A stretch of DNA of 64,000 nt, from positions 496,001 through 560,000 of the forward strand of contig JAPLSA010000017.1 in the NCBI GenBank assembly GCA_026398815.1, written 5' to 3'. The translations under genes were made by a program, and so were the position numbers. The notes under the pieces were generated by a model. It searched no databases. It saw only the letters and a program-made list of their open reading frames with translations, and was not told the origin of the DNA. Source of the stretch: Gammaproteobacteria bacterium (GTDB taxonomy: Bacteria > Pseudomonadota > Gammaproteobacteria > Nevskiales > Nevskiaceae). This document shows, piece by piece, positions 9,431 to 20,128 of the stretch (its first letter is position 1; every line of letters starts with the position of its first letter).

Positions 9431-9453
9431 AAAAGGCCCCGTTTCCGGGGCCT
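9431..9453 (-). terminator. Rho-independent terminator after tsf
   Basis: On the minus strand AGGCCCCG-GAAA-CGGGGCCT forms an 8-bp perfect stem with a 4-base loop (9434-9453), followed by TTTT. It lies 44 bp past the tsf stop and should close the rpsB-tsf transcript before pyrH. Confidence 0.85.
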
Positions 9454-9496
9454 CGAACACCAATACTTTACCTGAATTTCAGGTCCCCACGCGGTC

Positions 9497-10537
9497 TCAG
9501 ACCTGGGTCGCAGCGGCCACTTCGGCCGCGAAATCGGTGGTCTTCTTCTCGATGCCCTCGCCGACCGCAAGGCGGACGAAACGCGCGACGCTGGCGTTCT
9601 TGGCCTTGAGCAGCTTCTCGATGGTCTGGTCCGGGTCCTTGACGAACGGCTGGCCGACCAGGGTGATGTCGTTGACGAACTTGGCGATCTTGCCGGTCGC
9701 CATCTTGGCGAGGATCTCGGCCGGCTTCGGCTTGTAGCCGCCGCCGAACTTCTTCTTCACGCCGGCGTATTCGTCGTCCCAGTTCTTCTTGCCTTCGGCG
9801 TCGAGCGAGTCGTAGTGGCCGTTGCTGCGCTCGGCGTCCATTTCCTTCAGGAAGCCGCCGAAACGGTCGGACTCGGCCTGCGCTTCAGCCTGCTCGCGGG
9901 CCATGGTCTCTTCGATGACGCGCTTTTCGGCTTCGACGACGTCAGCCGGAATCTGCGTGGTGTCGAGGAAGCGCGGCGCGCTGGCGGCCACGTGCATGGC
10001 CAGATCGCGGGCCAGTTCCTCGTCGCCGGTGTTCAGCGCCACGACGGCGCCGATCTTCGAGCCGTGCAGGTAGTAGCTGATCGGGCCGGCGGCCTTCTCG
10101 ATGATCTCGAAGCGGCGAACGGTGATGTTCTCGCCGATCTTGGCCACCAGGCTGCGGCGGATTTCCTCGATCGTCTGGCCGTCGGCGGCCTTCAGCGCCA
10201 GCAGGTCGGCCAGCGTCGCCGGACGGGCGGCCAGCGCGGCCTTGGCGGCGGCATCGCCGAGCGCCTTGAAGTCGTCGCCCTTCGACACGAAGTCGGTTTC
10301 GCTGTTGGTCTCGACCAGCACGATGGCATCGGCGCCGACGGCGATCGAGATCACGCCTTCGGCGGCCGTGCGGCTGCCCTTCTTGTCGGCCTTGGCCATG
10401 CCATCGACGCGCAGCTTTTCGGCCGCCGCGTCGACATTGCCACCGGTCGCCTCAAGCGCCTTCTTGCAGTCGCTCATGCCGGCGCCGGTACGGTCGCGCA
10501 GTTCCTTGACGAGGGCAGCAGTGACGGGAGTGCTCAT
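9497..10537 (-). CDS. tsf: Tsf, elongation factor Ts with an insertion
   Basis: Nucleotide exchange factor for EF-Tu. 346 residues, longer than the usual 280-295. N-terminal UBA-like domain (MSTPVTAALVKELRDRTGAG...ALEATGGNVDAA), the core segment IVLVETNSETDFVSK and the C-terminal VGEGIEKKTTDFAAEVAA are all standard. Extra length sits in the C-terminal half: between EKRVIEETMAREQA and AEILAKMATGKIAKFVNDI there are about 45 additional residues, charged and helical at first and then Gly/Lys-rich (GKKNWDDEYAGVKKKFGGGY). The insertion keeps the frame, so it is a lineage feature and not a frameshift. It pairs with rpsB in the usual operon. Confidence 0.95.
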   Translation of the reverse strand: MSTPVTAALVKELRDRTGAGMSDCKKALEATGGNVDAAAEKLRVDGMAKADKKGSRTAAEGVISIAVGADAIVLVETNSETDFVSKGDDFKALGDAAAKAALAARPATLADLLALKAADGQTIEEIRRSLVAKIGENITVRRFEIIEKAAGPISYYLHGSKIGAVVALNTGDEELARDLAMHVAASAPRFLDTTQIPADVVEAEKRVIEETMAREQAEAQAESDRFGGFLKEMDAERSNGHYDSLDAEGKKNWDDEYAGVKKKFGGGYKPKPAEILAKMATGKIAKFVNDITLVGQPFVKDPDQTIEKLLKAKNASVARFVRLAVGEGIEKKTTDFAAEVAAATQV

Positions 10538-10684
10538 GTCGGTTCAACCTTGATTCGAATGTGGGGGAAGTAGCGTCGCGGGCCGACGATACGGTGTTCG
10601 TGTGTCAGCCCCGGAACAGGTCAGGCGGGCTGGTCCCGGAACGCGAAACGGCGCTGTCGCGCCGCCTCGCCTGCTCCGGAATAT

Positions 10685-10711
10685 GGCGCGGCGGAGGTCA
10701 TCCGCCGCGCC
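10685..10711 (-). terminator. Strong hairpin after rpsB (no T tract)
   Basis: GGCGCGGCGGA and TCCGCCGCGCC form an 11-bp perfect stem with a 5-base loop, starting 9 bp past the rpsB stop. No U tract follows on the minus strand, so it may be an attenuator or an mRNA-stabilising stem between rpsB and tsf and not a full terminator. Confidence 0.45.
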
Positions 10712-10719
10712 GTGCAGCA

Positions 10720-11463
10720 TCAGGCGTCGGCGCGCTCGCCGCGGCCACCCGGCTTGCCCGAACGCGGGCGGCGCGGACGGGCCGGCGCAGCGTCGTCGTC
10801 ACCGGCGGTGGCGAATTCCTCGGCACGGACGTTGACGGTGTTGGTGCCACGGCCCTCGATGATCGCGTCGGCGATGCACTGGGTGTAGACCTTGATCGCG
10901 CGGATCGCGTCGTCGTTGCCCGGGATCACGCAGTCGATGCCGTCCGGGTTGTTGTTGGTGTCGACCACGGCAATGATCGGAATGCCGAGCTTCTTGGCTT
11001 CCGACACGGCGATCTTTTCGTAGCCGGTGTCGATGATGAACAGCGCATCTGGCAGCGCCGGCATGTCCTTGATGCCGCCCAGCGAGCGCTGCAGCTTTTC
11101 CAGCTCGCGGGTGAACAGCAGCTGTTCCTTCTTCGACAGGCGGTTGACGGTGCCGTCGGCGACCTGCTTTTCCATATCGTGCAGGCGCTTGATCGAGCCC
11201 TTCACGGTCTTGAAGTTGGTCAGCGTGCCGCCGAGCCAGCGCTGGCTGACATGCGGCATGCCGGCGCGCACGGCTTCGTCGCGGATCGCGTCGCGGGCGG
11301 CGCGCTTGGTGCCGACGAACAGGATGCGGCCACCGTTGGCGGCCAGCTTGCCGGCGAAGTTGCAGGCGTCCTTGAGCAGCGGCAGCGTGTTCTCAAGGTT
11401 GATGATGTGAATCTTGTTGCGGTCGCCGAAGATGTAGGCCTCCATCTTCGGGTTCCAGTAACG
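10720..11463 (-). CDS. rpsB: Ribosomal protein uS2 (RpsB), N-terminus missing
   Basis: 30S subunit protein S2. From [20 protein letters not shown] (from 11463) to the C-terminus the match to S2 is complete, including [36 protein letters not shown] and [13 protein letters not shown]; the tail [20 protein letters not shown] is a lineage extension. Oddity: the conserved start, about 18 residues of the type MxxMLxAGVHFGHQT, is absent. Upstream codons read ...[12 protein letters not shown], unlike S2, with no ATG/GTG/TTG close by; the first internal ATG is within NPKMEAY. Divergent map starts only about 105 bp away. Since S2 is essential, I suspect a sequence or assembly deletion at this junction; a real truncation is the alternative. 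Confidence 0.9.
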   Translation of the reverse strand, partial: RYWNPKMEAYIFGDRNKIHIINLENTLPLLKDACNFAGKLAANGGRILFVGTKRAARDAIRDEAVRAGMPHVSQRWLGGTLTNFKTVKGSIKRLHDMEKQVADGTVNRLSKKEQLLFTRELEKLQRSLGGIKDMPALPDALFIIDTGYEKIAVSEAKKLGIPIIAVVDTNNNPDGIDCVIPGNDDAIRAIKVYTQCIADAIIEGRGTNTVNVRAEEFATAGDDDAAPARPRRPRSGKPGGRGERADA

Positions 11464-11569
11464 GATACCATAGGCGGCTGTCGGCTTACCACTCGCACCG
11501 CGGCCCCATCTGCATCGGGCGCAGCCTTCCCTCACGCCCTCCCTCACGCAGCAGGCACGCACGAACATC

Positions 11570-12355
11570 ATGTCGGTCACCATCAAGAACCCGGAAGAGC
11601 GCGACGGAATGCGCGCCGCCGGCAAGGCTGCCGCATCGGTCCTGACCATGATCGCGCCGCACGTCAAGGCCGGCGTGACCACCGAGGAACTCGACCGCAT
11701 CTGCCACGACTACATCGTCGACACGCTGAAGGGCGTGCCAGCGCCGCTGGGCTACGGCGGCGGCGGCGGCCGGATGCCGTTCCCGAAGTCGATCTGCACG
11801 TCGATCAACCACGTCGTCTGCCACGGCATTCCGGCCAACAAGGCGCTGAAGCGCGGCGACGTCATCAACATCGACATCACCGTGATCAAGGACGGCTGGC
11901 ACGGCGACACCAGCCAGATGTTCTACATCGGCGAGCCGTCGATCCTGGCGCGCCGGCTGACCGAGACGACCCGCGAAGCGATGCTGGCCGGCATCCGCAA
12001 GGTGCGTCCCGGCGCCCGCCTGGGCGACATCGGCGCCGCGGTGCAGACGATCGCCGAAGCGCGTGGCTACTCGGTGGTGCGCGACTACTGCGGCCACGGC
12101 ATCGGCCGGGTGTTCCACGAAGACCCGCAGGTCGTCCATTACGGCCGGCCGGGCACCGGCATGGAACTGGTGCCGGGCATGACCTTCACGATCGAGCCGA
12201 TGCTCAATGCCGGCCGCTGCGAGGTGAAGCTGCTGCCGGACGGCTGGACCGTCGTCACCAAGGATCACTCGCTGTCGGCGCAATGGGAGCACACGGTGCT
12301 GGTAACCGAAACGGGCTACGAAATCCTGACGCTGCGCGAAGGCGAGACCGTCTGA
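11570..12355 (+). CDS. map: Map, type I methionine aminopeptidase
   Basis: Removes the initiator Met from nascent proteins. 261 residues. Metal ligands are in their motifs: [17 protein letters not shown] (two Asp), [12 protein letters not shown] (His) and TIEPML (Glu), with the final Glu in QWEHTVLVT. The substrate His is in [11 protein letters not shown]. It is divergent from rpsB, as in many proteobacteria, but the divergent gap is very short and no Shine-Dalgarno is visible, in keeping with sequence loss at that junction. glnD starts 1 bp after its stop. Confidence 0.96.
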   Translation: MSVTIKNPEERDGMRAAGKAAASVLTMIAPHVKAGVTTEELDRICHDYIVDTLKGVPAPLGYGGGGGRMPFPKSICTSINHVVCHGIPANKALKRGDVINIDITVIKDGWHGDTSQMFYIGEPSILARRLTETTREAMLAGIRKVRPGARLGDIGAAVQTIAEARGYSVVRDYCGHGIGRVFHEDPQVVHYGRPGTGMELVPGMTFTIEPMLNAGRCEVKLLPDGWTVVTKDHSLSAQWEHTVLVTETGYEILTLREGETV

Positions 12356-12356
12356 C

Positions 12357-15044
12357 GTGGGTGCCGAGATCGATATCAGCGAAGACGACAGCGTCGCCGT
12401 CTTCTCAGCGCGCCGCGTGCGCAGCCGGCTGCGCGCCGACGGCGGCAAGCCGGTCGCCGCGTTCCGCGAAACGCTGGCCTGGGGCCGCGAGCGGCTGGTC
12501 GGCCTGTTCCACGAAGGTACGCCGGCCGATTCGCTGGTCCACGCCCGCGCCCATCTGGTCGACGAAGTGCTGCGCGAAGCCTGGACCCTCTTCCTGCCGC
12601 AGACCGACGGCGGTCTGGCGCTGATCGCGGTCGGCGGCTACGGCCGCGGCGAGCTGCTGCCGTATTCCGACATCGATCTGCTGGTGCTCTACGACGAGGC
12701 GGCGCTCGAAGGCGCGAAGTCGCGGCTGGAGAACTTCTTCGCCTTCCTCTGGGATATCGGCCTCGATGTCGGCTCGGCGGTCCGCAGCGTCACCCAGTGC
12801 GCGGAACTGGCGGCCAGCGATGTCAGCGTCATCACCAACCTCACCGAGGCGCGCCCGCTGATCGGCGACCTGTCGCTGTTCACCGCGCTGAACGTGGCGA
12901 TGCGCCCGGAAGCGATGTGGCCGGTCGATGCCTTCTTCCGCGCCAAGGTCGCCGAGCAGCAGGCCCGCCACGCCAAGTACGACGACAGCGCCTACAAGCT
13001 GGAGCCGAACGTCAAGGAAAGCCCCGGCGGCCTGCGCGACATCCACACCGTGGCCTGGGTCGCCAAGCGCCATTTCGGCGCCTCGTCGCTGACCGAGCTG
13101 CGCGAGCGCGGTTTCCTGACAAAGACCGAATGCGACGAGCTGTTCGCCGGCCAGGATTTCCTGTGGCGCGTGCGCTTCGCGCTGCACATGATCACCGGCC
13201 GCCACGAAGACCGGCTGCTGTTCGATCACCAGAACAAGATCGCTACCCTGTTCGGCTACGAAGACCAGGACCGCAACCGCGCGGTCGAGCAGTTCATGCA
13301 GCTCTATTACCGGACCATCAAGTCCCTGAGCTGCCTGAACGACATGCTGCTGCAGCTGTTCGACGAGGCCATCCTCGGCCGCGGCCAGAACCTCGAACCG
13401 AAGCCGCTGAACGCCCGCTTCCAGCTGCGTGGCAACTACATCGAAGCGCGCGCCGACGACGTCTTCCAGAAAGCGCCGTGGGCGCTGCTGGAAGTGTTCG
13501 CGCTGATGCAGCAGCACCCGAAGATCGAAGGCATTTCCACCGCCACCCTGCGCCTGATCCGCCGCGACCGCCGGCTGATCGAGACCACGCGCGGTGACGT
13601 GCATACCCGGGAAATGTTCATCGGCATGTTCCAGCATGGCGACGGCCTGACCCGCGCGCTGCGGCGAATGAACCGCTATGGCGTGCTCGGCCGCTACCTG
13701 CCGGTGTTCGGCCAGATCATCGGCCACATGCAGTACGACCTGTTCCACACGCTGACCGTCGACGAACACACCTTGCGGCTGGTGCGCAACCTGCGCCGCC
13801 TGCGCATGGAACGCTTCCGCCACGAGCTGCCGTTCTTCAGCGACGTCATGCACCGCGTCGCCCGACCGGACCTACTGTTCGTCGCCGGCCTGTTCCACGA
13901 TCTCGGCAAGGGCTCGGGTGGCGACCATTCGGAAGTCGGCGCCAAGGAAGCTGAGAAGTTCTGCCTCGACCACGGCCTGAGCCACGCCGATGCCGATCTG
14001 GTGTCCTGGCTGGTGCGCAACCATCTGCTGATGTCGCTGACCGCGCAGCGGCAGGACATCTCCAACCCGGACATCGTCACCGCCTTCGCGCAAAAGGTCG
14101 GTGACCGCGCGCGGCTCGACTACCTGCTGGCGCTGACCGTCTCCGACATCCGCGCCACCAACCCGGCGCTGTGGAATTCCTGGCGCGAAAGCCTGCTGCG
14201 CGAGCTGTACCACTCCACCAAGCGCGCCTTCGACCGCGGTCTCGACAACCCCTACACCCTGGCCGAGCGGGTCGCCGAACAGCGCCGCGCCGCCTATGCG
14301 CTGCCGGCCGCGCGCCACATCGACGGCGCGCTGACCGACCGCATCTGGGGCCGCTTCGACGCCGACTACTTCCTGCGCCACACGCCGGTGGAACTGGTCT
14401 GGCATCTCGACGCCATCGCCCAGAGCAGCGAGGCCGATCTGCCGCTGGTGCTGGTCAAGACGCTCGACGGCCGCGGCACCACGGTGTTCGTCTACATGCG
14501 CGACCGCGACCACCTGTTCGGTCTGTCGACCGGCGTGCTGGCCAAGCTGGGCCTGAGCATTCTCGACGCCCGCATCAACACCTCGGCCGACGGCTACGCG
14601 CTCGACTCCTTCGTGGTCGTCGAAAGCGATGGCTCGCCGATCGAAAATGCGCACCGCTTCGAGGAGATCGGCGCAGCGCTGCGCAAGGTGCTGGCCGATC
14701 CGTCGATCTCGGTGGTCGACGTCAACCGTCGGCGGCCGACGCGGCTGCGCCACTTCAACACGCCGACCACGGTCAGCATCTCGCAGGACACGCTGCGCAA
14801 CCGCACGATGCTGGAACTGGTCTGCGCCGATCAGCCGGGCCTGCTCAGCCTGGTCGGCCGGGTGTTCCACAAGCGCGGCATCCTGCTCGATGCCGCCAAG
14901 ATCGCGACCATCGGCGAACGCGCCGAAGACGTCTTCTACATCACCGATCGCAGCCACCAGCCGATCACCAGCGACAAGGCCGTCGACGAACTGCGCGAAG
15001 TGCTGACCCGCACGCTGTCGAACGGCGAAAGCACCCCGAAATAA
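12357..15044 (+). CDS. glnD: GlnD, bifunctional PII uridylyltransferase/uridylyl-removing enzyme
   Basis: Senses glutamine and uridylylates or deuridylylates the PII proteins. 895 residues in the standard order: nucleotidyltransferase domain (VGGYGRGELLPYSDIDLLVL, GG...DxD at about 85-105), the GlnD middle domain (YKLEPNVKESPGGLRDIHTV), HD hydrolase domain (TVDEHTL; FVAGLFHDLGKG), and two C-terminal ACT domains (about 700-890; RNRTMLELVCADQPGLLSLV). GTG start with no spacing from map, so the two are cotranscribed. dapD follows after 30 bp, matching the common map-glnD-dapD order. Confidence 0.96.
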   Translation: MGAEIDISEDDSVAVFSARRVRSRLRADGGKPVAAFRETLAWGRERLVGLFHEGTPADSLVHARAHLVDEVLREAWTLFLPQTDGGLALIAVGGYGRGELLPYSDIDLLVLYDEAALEGAKSRLENFFAFLWDIGLDVGSAVRSVTQCAELAASDVSVITNLTEARPLIGDLSLFTALNVAMRPEAMWPVDAFFRAKVAEQQARHAKYDDSAYKLEPNVKESPGGLRDIHTVAWVAKRHFGASSLTELRERGFLTKTECDELFAGQDFLWRVRFALHMITGRHEDRLLFDHQNKIATLFGYEDQDRNRAVEQFMQLYYRTIKSLSCLNDMLLQLFDEAILGRGQNLEPKPLNARFQLRGNYIEARADDVFQKAPWALLEVFALMQQHPKIEGISTATLRLIRRDRRLIETTRGDVHTREMFIGMFQHGDGLTRALRRMNRYGVLGRYLPVFGQIIGHMQYDLFHTLTVDEHTLRLVRNLRRLRMERFRHELPFFSDVMHRVARPDLLFVAGLFHDLGKGSGGDHSEVGAKEAEKFCLDHGLSHADADLVSWLVRNHLLMSLTAQRQDISNPDIVTAFAQKVGDRARLDYLLALTVSDIRATNPALWNSWRESLLRELYHSTKRAFDRGLDNPYTLAERVAEQRRAAYALPAARHIDGALTDRIWGRFDADYFLRHTPVELVWHLDAIAQSSEADLPLVLVKTLDGRGTTVFVYMRDRDHLFGLSTGVLAKLGLSILDARINTSADGYALDSFVVVESDGSPIENAHRFEEIGAALRKVLADPSISVVDVNRRRPTRLRHFNTPTTVSISQDTLRNRTMLELVCADQPGLLSLVGRVFHKRGILLDAAKIATIGERAEDVFYITDRSHQPITSDKAVDELREVLTRTLSNGESTPK

Positions 15045-15074
15045 CCGCACGCAACACCAGCCAGGACTCTCCGC

Positions 15075-15896
<822 letters not shown>

Positions 15897-15927
15897 CGCG
15901 CGGGCAGCACTGACAAGACTGTTGCCA

Positions 15928-15964
15928 CTGCGGCGAGCCGGGGCCCTGCCCCGGCTCGCCGCAG
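15928..15964 (+). terminator. Terminator after dapD
   Basis: Perfect 17-bp stem (CTGCGGCGAGCCGGGGC with its exact complement) and a CCT loop, 32 bp past the dapD stop, followed by TCGTTTCTGTTT. A classic strong intrinsic terminator; the palindrome could also serve the converging gene at 16014. Confidence 0.85.
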
Positions 15965-16013
15965 TCGTTTCTGTTTCCGCCGTCCGCGCCGCCGGCCCGG
16001 CACCGCGCGCGTT

Positions 16014-16508
16014 TCAGGCGCTGTCGCTGCCCGGCTTCGGCGGCGTCGACGACTCCGGCGCATAGACCTCGGACGCGTCGATGCGCAGGAAGCGCGTGGC
16101 CAGGTAGACCTCGCGCAGGAACAGCAGCAGCGCCGCGATCAGCGCCAGCATCGCCAGCACGAACACCACGGCGACGATCGAGCCGAAGCGCTCGCCGGCC
16201 AAGGTGCCGACGAACAGCACGACGATGTCGGCACAGATCAGCACCGCGCAGCAGACGCACAGGCTCAGCGCCCGGTTGGCCAGCCGCGCCCGCTTGGCGA
16301 GATTGCGCAGTGTCGTGCGCAGCGCCTCGGTGCGCGCCGGCGATGCGCTGAGCAGCAGCTTCTCGATGTCCCGCGCCCGGTCGACGATGCGGCCGAGGCG
16401 GTTGGAAATCACGCCGATGAAGGCGGCAACGCCGGTCAGCAGGAATACCGGCGCCACCGCCAGCTGGATGACGTGGGCAATCGACGGGTTCTGCAGGTCG
16501 GCGTCCAT
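16014..16508 (-). CDS. DUF2721-type membrane protein
   Basis: 164 residues. The N-terminal hydrophobic segment (IQLAVAPVFLLTGVAAFIGV) is followed by SNRLGRIVDRARDIEKLL, the RL-R-DR pattern typical of DUF2721 proteins, then two more hydrophobic segments (about 82-102 and 110-132). The C-terminus is hydrophilic (ESSTPPKPGSDSA). Inner-membrane location is inferred from the three TM segments with a cytoplasmic basic loop. No function is known for the family. It converges on dapD and has no operon partner. Confidence 0.75.
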   Translation of the reverse strand: MDADLQNPSIAHVIQLAVAPVFLLTGVAAFIGVISNRLGRIVDRARDIEKLLLSASPARTEALRTTLRNLAKRARLANRALSLCVCCAVLICADIVVLFVGTLAGERFGSIVAVVFVLAMLALIAALLLFLREVYLATRFLRIDASEVYAPESSTPPKPGSDSA

Positions 16509-16565
16509 CAGGAGGCAGTTGGGTAACGGGGCGGGAATCCGGCGACTGCGGTCATCGGCTGCCGC

Positions 16566-16683
16566 CTAGGGAATCTCTGCGCAGGTTCGATTTCGTCATT
16601 CCGGCGAAAGCCGGAATCCAGTGCTTTCAAGGCCCTGGACCCCGGCTTTCGCCGGGGTGACGACCTATGCAGAGTTTCCCTAG
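16566..16683. repeat. 118-bp palindromic MITE-like element
   Basis: Outer terminal inverted repeats of 15 bp (CTAGGGAATCTCTGC and GCAGAGTTTCCCTAG, one mismatch) enclose an inner palindrome: GTCATTCCGGCGAAAGCCGG.. at 16595 and its diverged complement ending GGTGAC at 16663. It codes for nothing and lies between the DUF2721 and DUF4394 genes. The inner core recurs at least three times around 36,440-36,880, so it is a dispersed family in this genome. Confidence 0.75.
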
Positions 16684-16738
16684 ATCCCGGACCGGTCAGC
16701 GGCGACCGGCCGGATCCAGCAGCGGCGGCAGCCCGAAC

Positions 16739-18460
16739 TTACTGCAAACGGATGCTGATGGCATTGACCACGCCGCTGCTGCCGATCGGCCCGATCGCGG
16801 TGGCGGCACCGGTGCCCAGGTTGATGCGGTACAGCGTCGACAGCAGGCTGCCGGTGCCGCGCAGCGACGCGTAGACGAACTGGTCCGAGCCGCCGGCGAT
16901 GTCGAGGCTCTGCTCGGCGGCGCCGGCCTCGCTGGCCGGCAGGCTGACGCCGAGCGGACCGACCGCCACCAGCGCGCCGTCGTTCGGCACCGCCACCCGC
17001 ACCAGCGCGCTGTTCGAGGCGTCGATCGCGAACTGGAAACTGCCGCCGATCGGCGCCGCCCGGTAGGCGGTGGCGACGATCTGCGGAGCCGGCGCGACGG
17101 TACGCGTGGTGCCGTCGACGAAGGCGAAGGCGGCCGCCCTCGGCGCGTCGGCGATCACCCGGCCTTCCTGCAGGTTGACGCGCAGGTTCTGGCCGCTGTC
17201 GCTGACGATCCGCAGCAGGTCGGCGCGCGGATTGAAGTCGACGCCGAACCGGCTGCCCGCCAGCGGCGTACTCAGCGTGCCGATCGGCCGCGCGGTGATG
17301 AACGCGGTGGCGAAGCCGCCTTCGAGGTTCTCGATCGGCAGGCCCACCACCCGGTTGCGGTCGGTCACGCCGTAGCCGCCGTTGCTGGCACCGCCCATTG
17401 GCGTCGTGCGCTCGGAGATGCCGACCAGGTGCTCGCCATCGTCCAGCCCGTTGACCGGCAGGCTGATCGGCTCATCGGTCAGCGCGCCGTTCAGCGCGCT
17501 GAGCCGGAAGCCGACCACCACGTCGCCGGACGGCGTGCGGGTCAGCAGCCCGAAGGCGCGGCCGTCGTCGCGATGCAGGCGATCGTCGTTGACCACGACC
17601 ATGCCGCGGTAATCGGCATCCGGCAGCGTCACCGAGAACGGCGTCGCGGCGCCGGTCAGCGGGTTGATCCGGTAGATCGCCGGGCCGGCGGCCGTGGTCA
17701 GCAGCGCGTAGTGCTCGTTGATCAGACCGGACTGGAAGATGTCGTAGCCGTTGATCGCCGTCGCGTCGACACCGAGGCCGCCGACCCGCGTCAGGCGCCC
17801 GACATTGGCTTCCTGGGTGAACACCGTGTCGGTATCGGCGTCGATCACGAACAGCGTGGTGCCCGCGCCGCTTTCCGGGTTGGTGTAGGCCGCTGCAGTG
17901 ACGCCGCGCAGATAGCCCATCCGGCCGTCGACCACCGCGTTGACCGACGTCGCCGGCGGCGGCGACACCAGCGCGGCCGACGGCACCCGCAGGTTCAGGC
18001 CGTCGTCGCCGATGATCCGCAGCGCGTCGGCCACCGGGTTGAAGTCCAGACCGTAGCGCAGCGCCGTCAGCGCCGTGCCGTCACCGGTGATCGGCTGGAT
18101 CGGCGCGGCGATGGCGGTCGCCGGATCGACGATCAGCACCCGGCTGCTGCTGGTGACGGCGTAGAGCAGGCGGTCCGACGGCCGGAAATCGATGCCGAGC
18201 ACCGTTTCGCCGGCGCCGAGGCCGCTGATGGCGCCAATCCGGGCAACGGTGGCGGGATCTTCGGGCAGGAAGCGGATCAGTTCCGAGCCGCCGCGAATGC
18301 CGTACACCACCGGCACGCCGGGTTCATCGGGCGGCACTAGGTTGTCGGAATCGTCCGCGCAACCGGCCATGGCCAGCACCGCGAACGCCAGCAAGACACC
18401 GGCAGCGCCACGGCCCTTGCGGGCAGCGAAGCTCCCGGCACCCTTCATCAATCCATTCAT
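16739..18460 (-). CDS. Lipoprotein with two DUF4394-type repeats
   Basis: 573 residues. A lipoprotein signal with lipobox LAMAGC (Cys at about 34) follows a basic N-region. The mature part is two tandem DUF4394-like halves, each with the same landmarks: (G)IDFRPSDRLLYAV, YGLDFNPVADALRIIGDDG, NLRV, AAYTN, TTLFVIDADTDTVFTQ and VGGLGVDA in the first half; FGVDFNPRADLLRIVSDSGQ and NLRVNLQEGR in the second. The beta-rich repeats suggest a propeller-like fold. Probably anchored in the outer membrane; function unknown. It stands alone; the next gene diverges about 390 bp away. Confidence 0.82.
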   Translation of the reverse strand: MNGLMKGAGSFAARKGRGAAGVLLAFAVLAMAGCADDSDNLVPPDEPGVPVVYGIRGGSELIRFLPEDPATVARIGAISGLGAGETVLGIDFRPSDRLLYAVTSSSRVLIVDPATAIAAPIQPITGDGTALTALRYGLDFNPVADALRIIGDDGLNLRVPSAALVSPPPATSVNAVVDGRMGYLRGVTAAAYTNPESGAGTTLFVIDADTDTVFTQEANVGRLTRVGGLGVDATAINGYDIFQSGLINEHYALLTTAAGPAIYRINPLTGAATPFSVTLPDADYRGMVVVNDDRLHRDDGRAFGLLTRTPSGDVVVGFRLSALNGALTDEPISLPVNGLDDGEHLVGISERTTPMGGASNGGYGVTDRNRVVGLPIENLEGGFATAFITARPIGTLSTPLAGSRFGVDFNPRADLLRIVSDSGQNLRVNLQEGRVIADAPRAAAFAFVDGTTRTVAPAPQIVATAYRAAPIGGSFQFAIDASNSALVRVAVPNDGALVAVGPLGVSLPASEAGAAEQSLDIAGGSDQFVYASLRGTGSLLSTLYRINLGTGAATAIGPIGSSGVVNAISIRLQ

Positions 18461-18850
18461 TCATCACGTCCTGAGCTGTACCGCATTTGTTGTCGTGCGG
18501 GCTTGAACGCCCGCCGGCTTTGACCGCGCAAGCGGTCTTGTTGTTCATGAACTGGGCGACAGGTTGCAACGGTAGCAACAAATGCGCCCACTGCCCTGAT
18601 CAGCAACGGCTTTCAGGTTGCTTCACAGGGCGAAAGGATGCCGGAAGTGGCGCCGCGCTGTCCGCCGGCCGCGCGCAGCGGCGGCGTTTGAAGCCGCCGG
18701 ATACCTGCTGCAGGCCCGGAAAACCGGGGTTTCGCACGGCGCGCCGGCGCAGCCGGCACGGAAGCTGCTCAGCATCCTCAGCGCACCCGCGCGTGCGCCA
18801 TCTTCGATCAGCGCCCGGCTGCCGCAGCCCACGACAGGAGTGCCGTTGCG
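18461..18850. other. 390-bp intergenic region between lipoprotein and uracil-catabolism genes
   Basis: Divergent control region. It holds a small hairpin GACCGC-GCAA-GCGGTC at 18522-18537 followed by TTGTTGTT. The Shine-Dalgarno CAGGAG for the GTP-cyclohydrolase-like gene is at its right end. No ORF with credible coding character was seen, and no recognisable riboswitch or operator. Confidence 0.5.
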
Positions 18851-20124
<1,274 letters not shown>

Positions 20125-20128
<4 letters not shown>

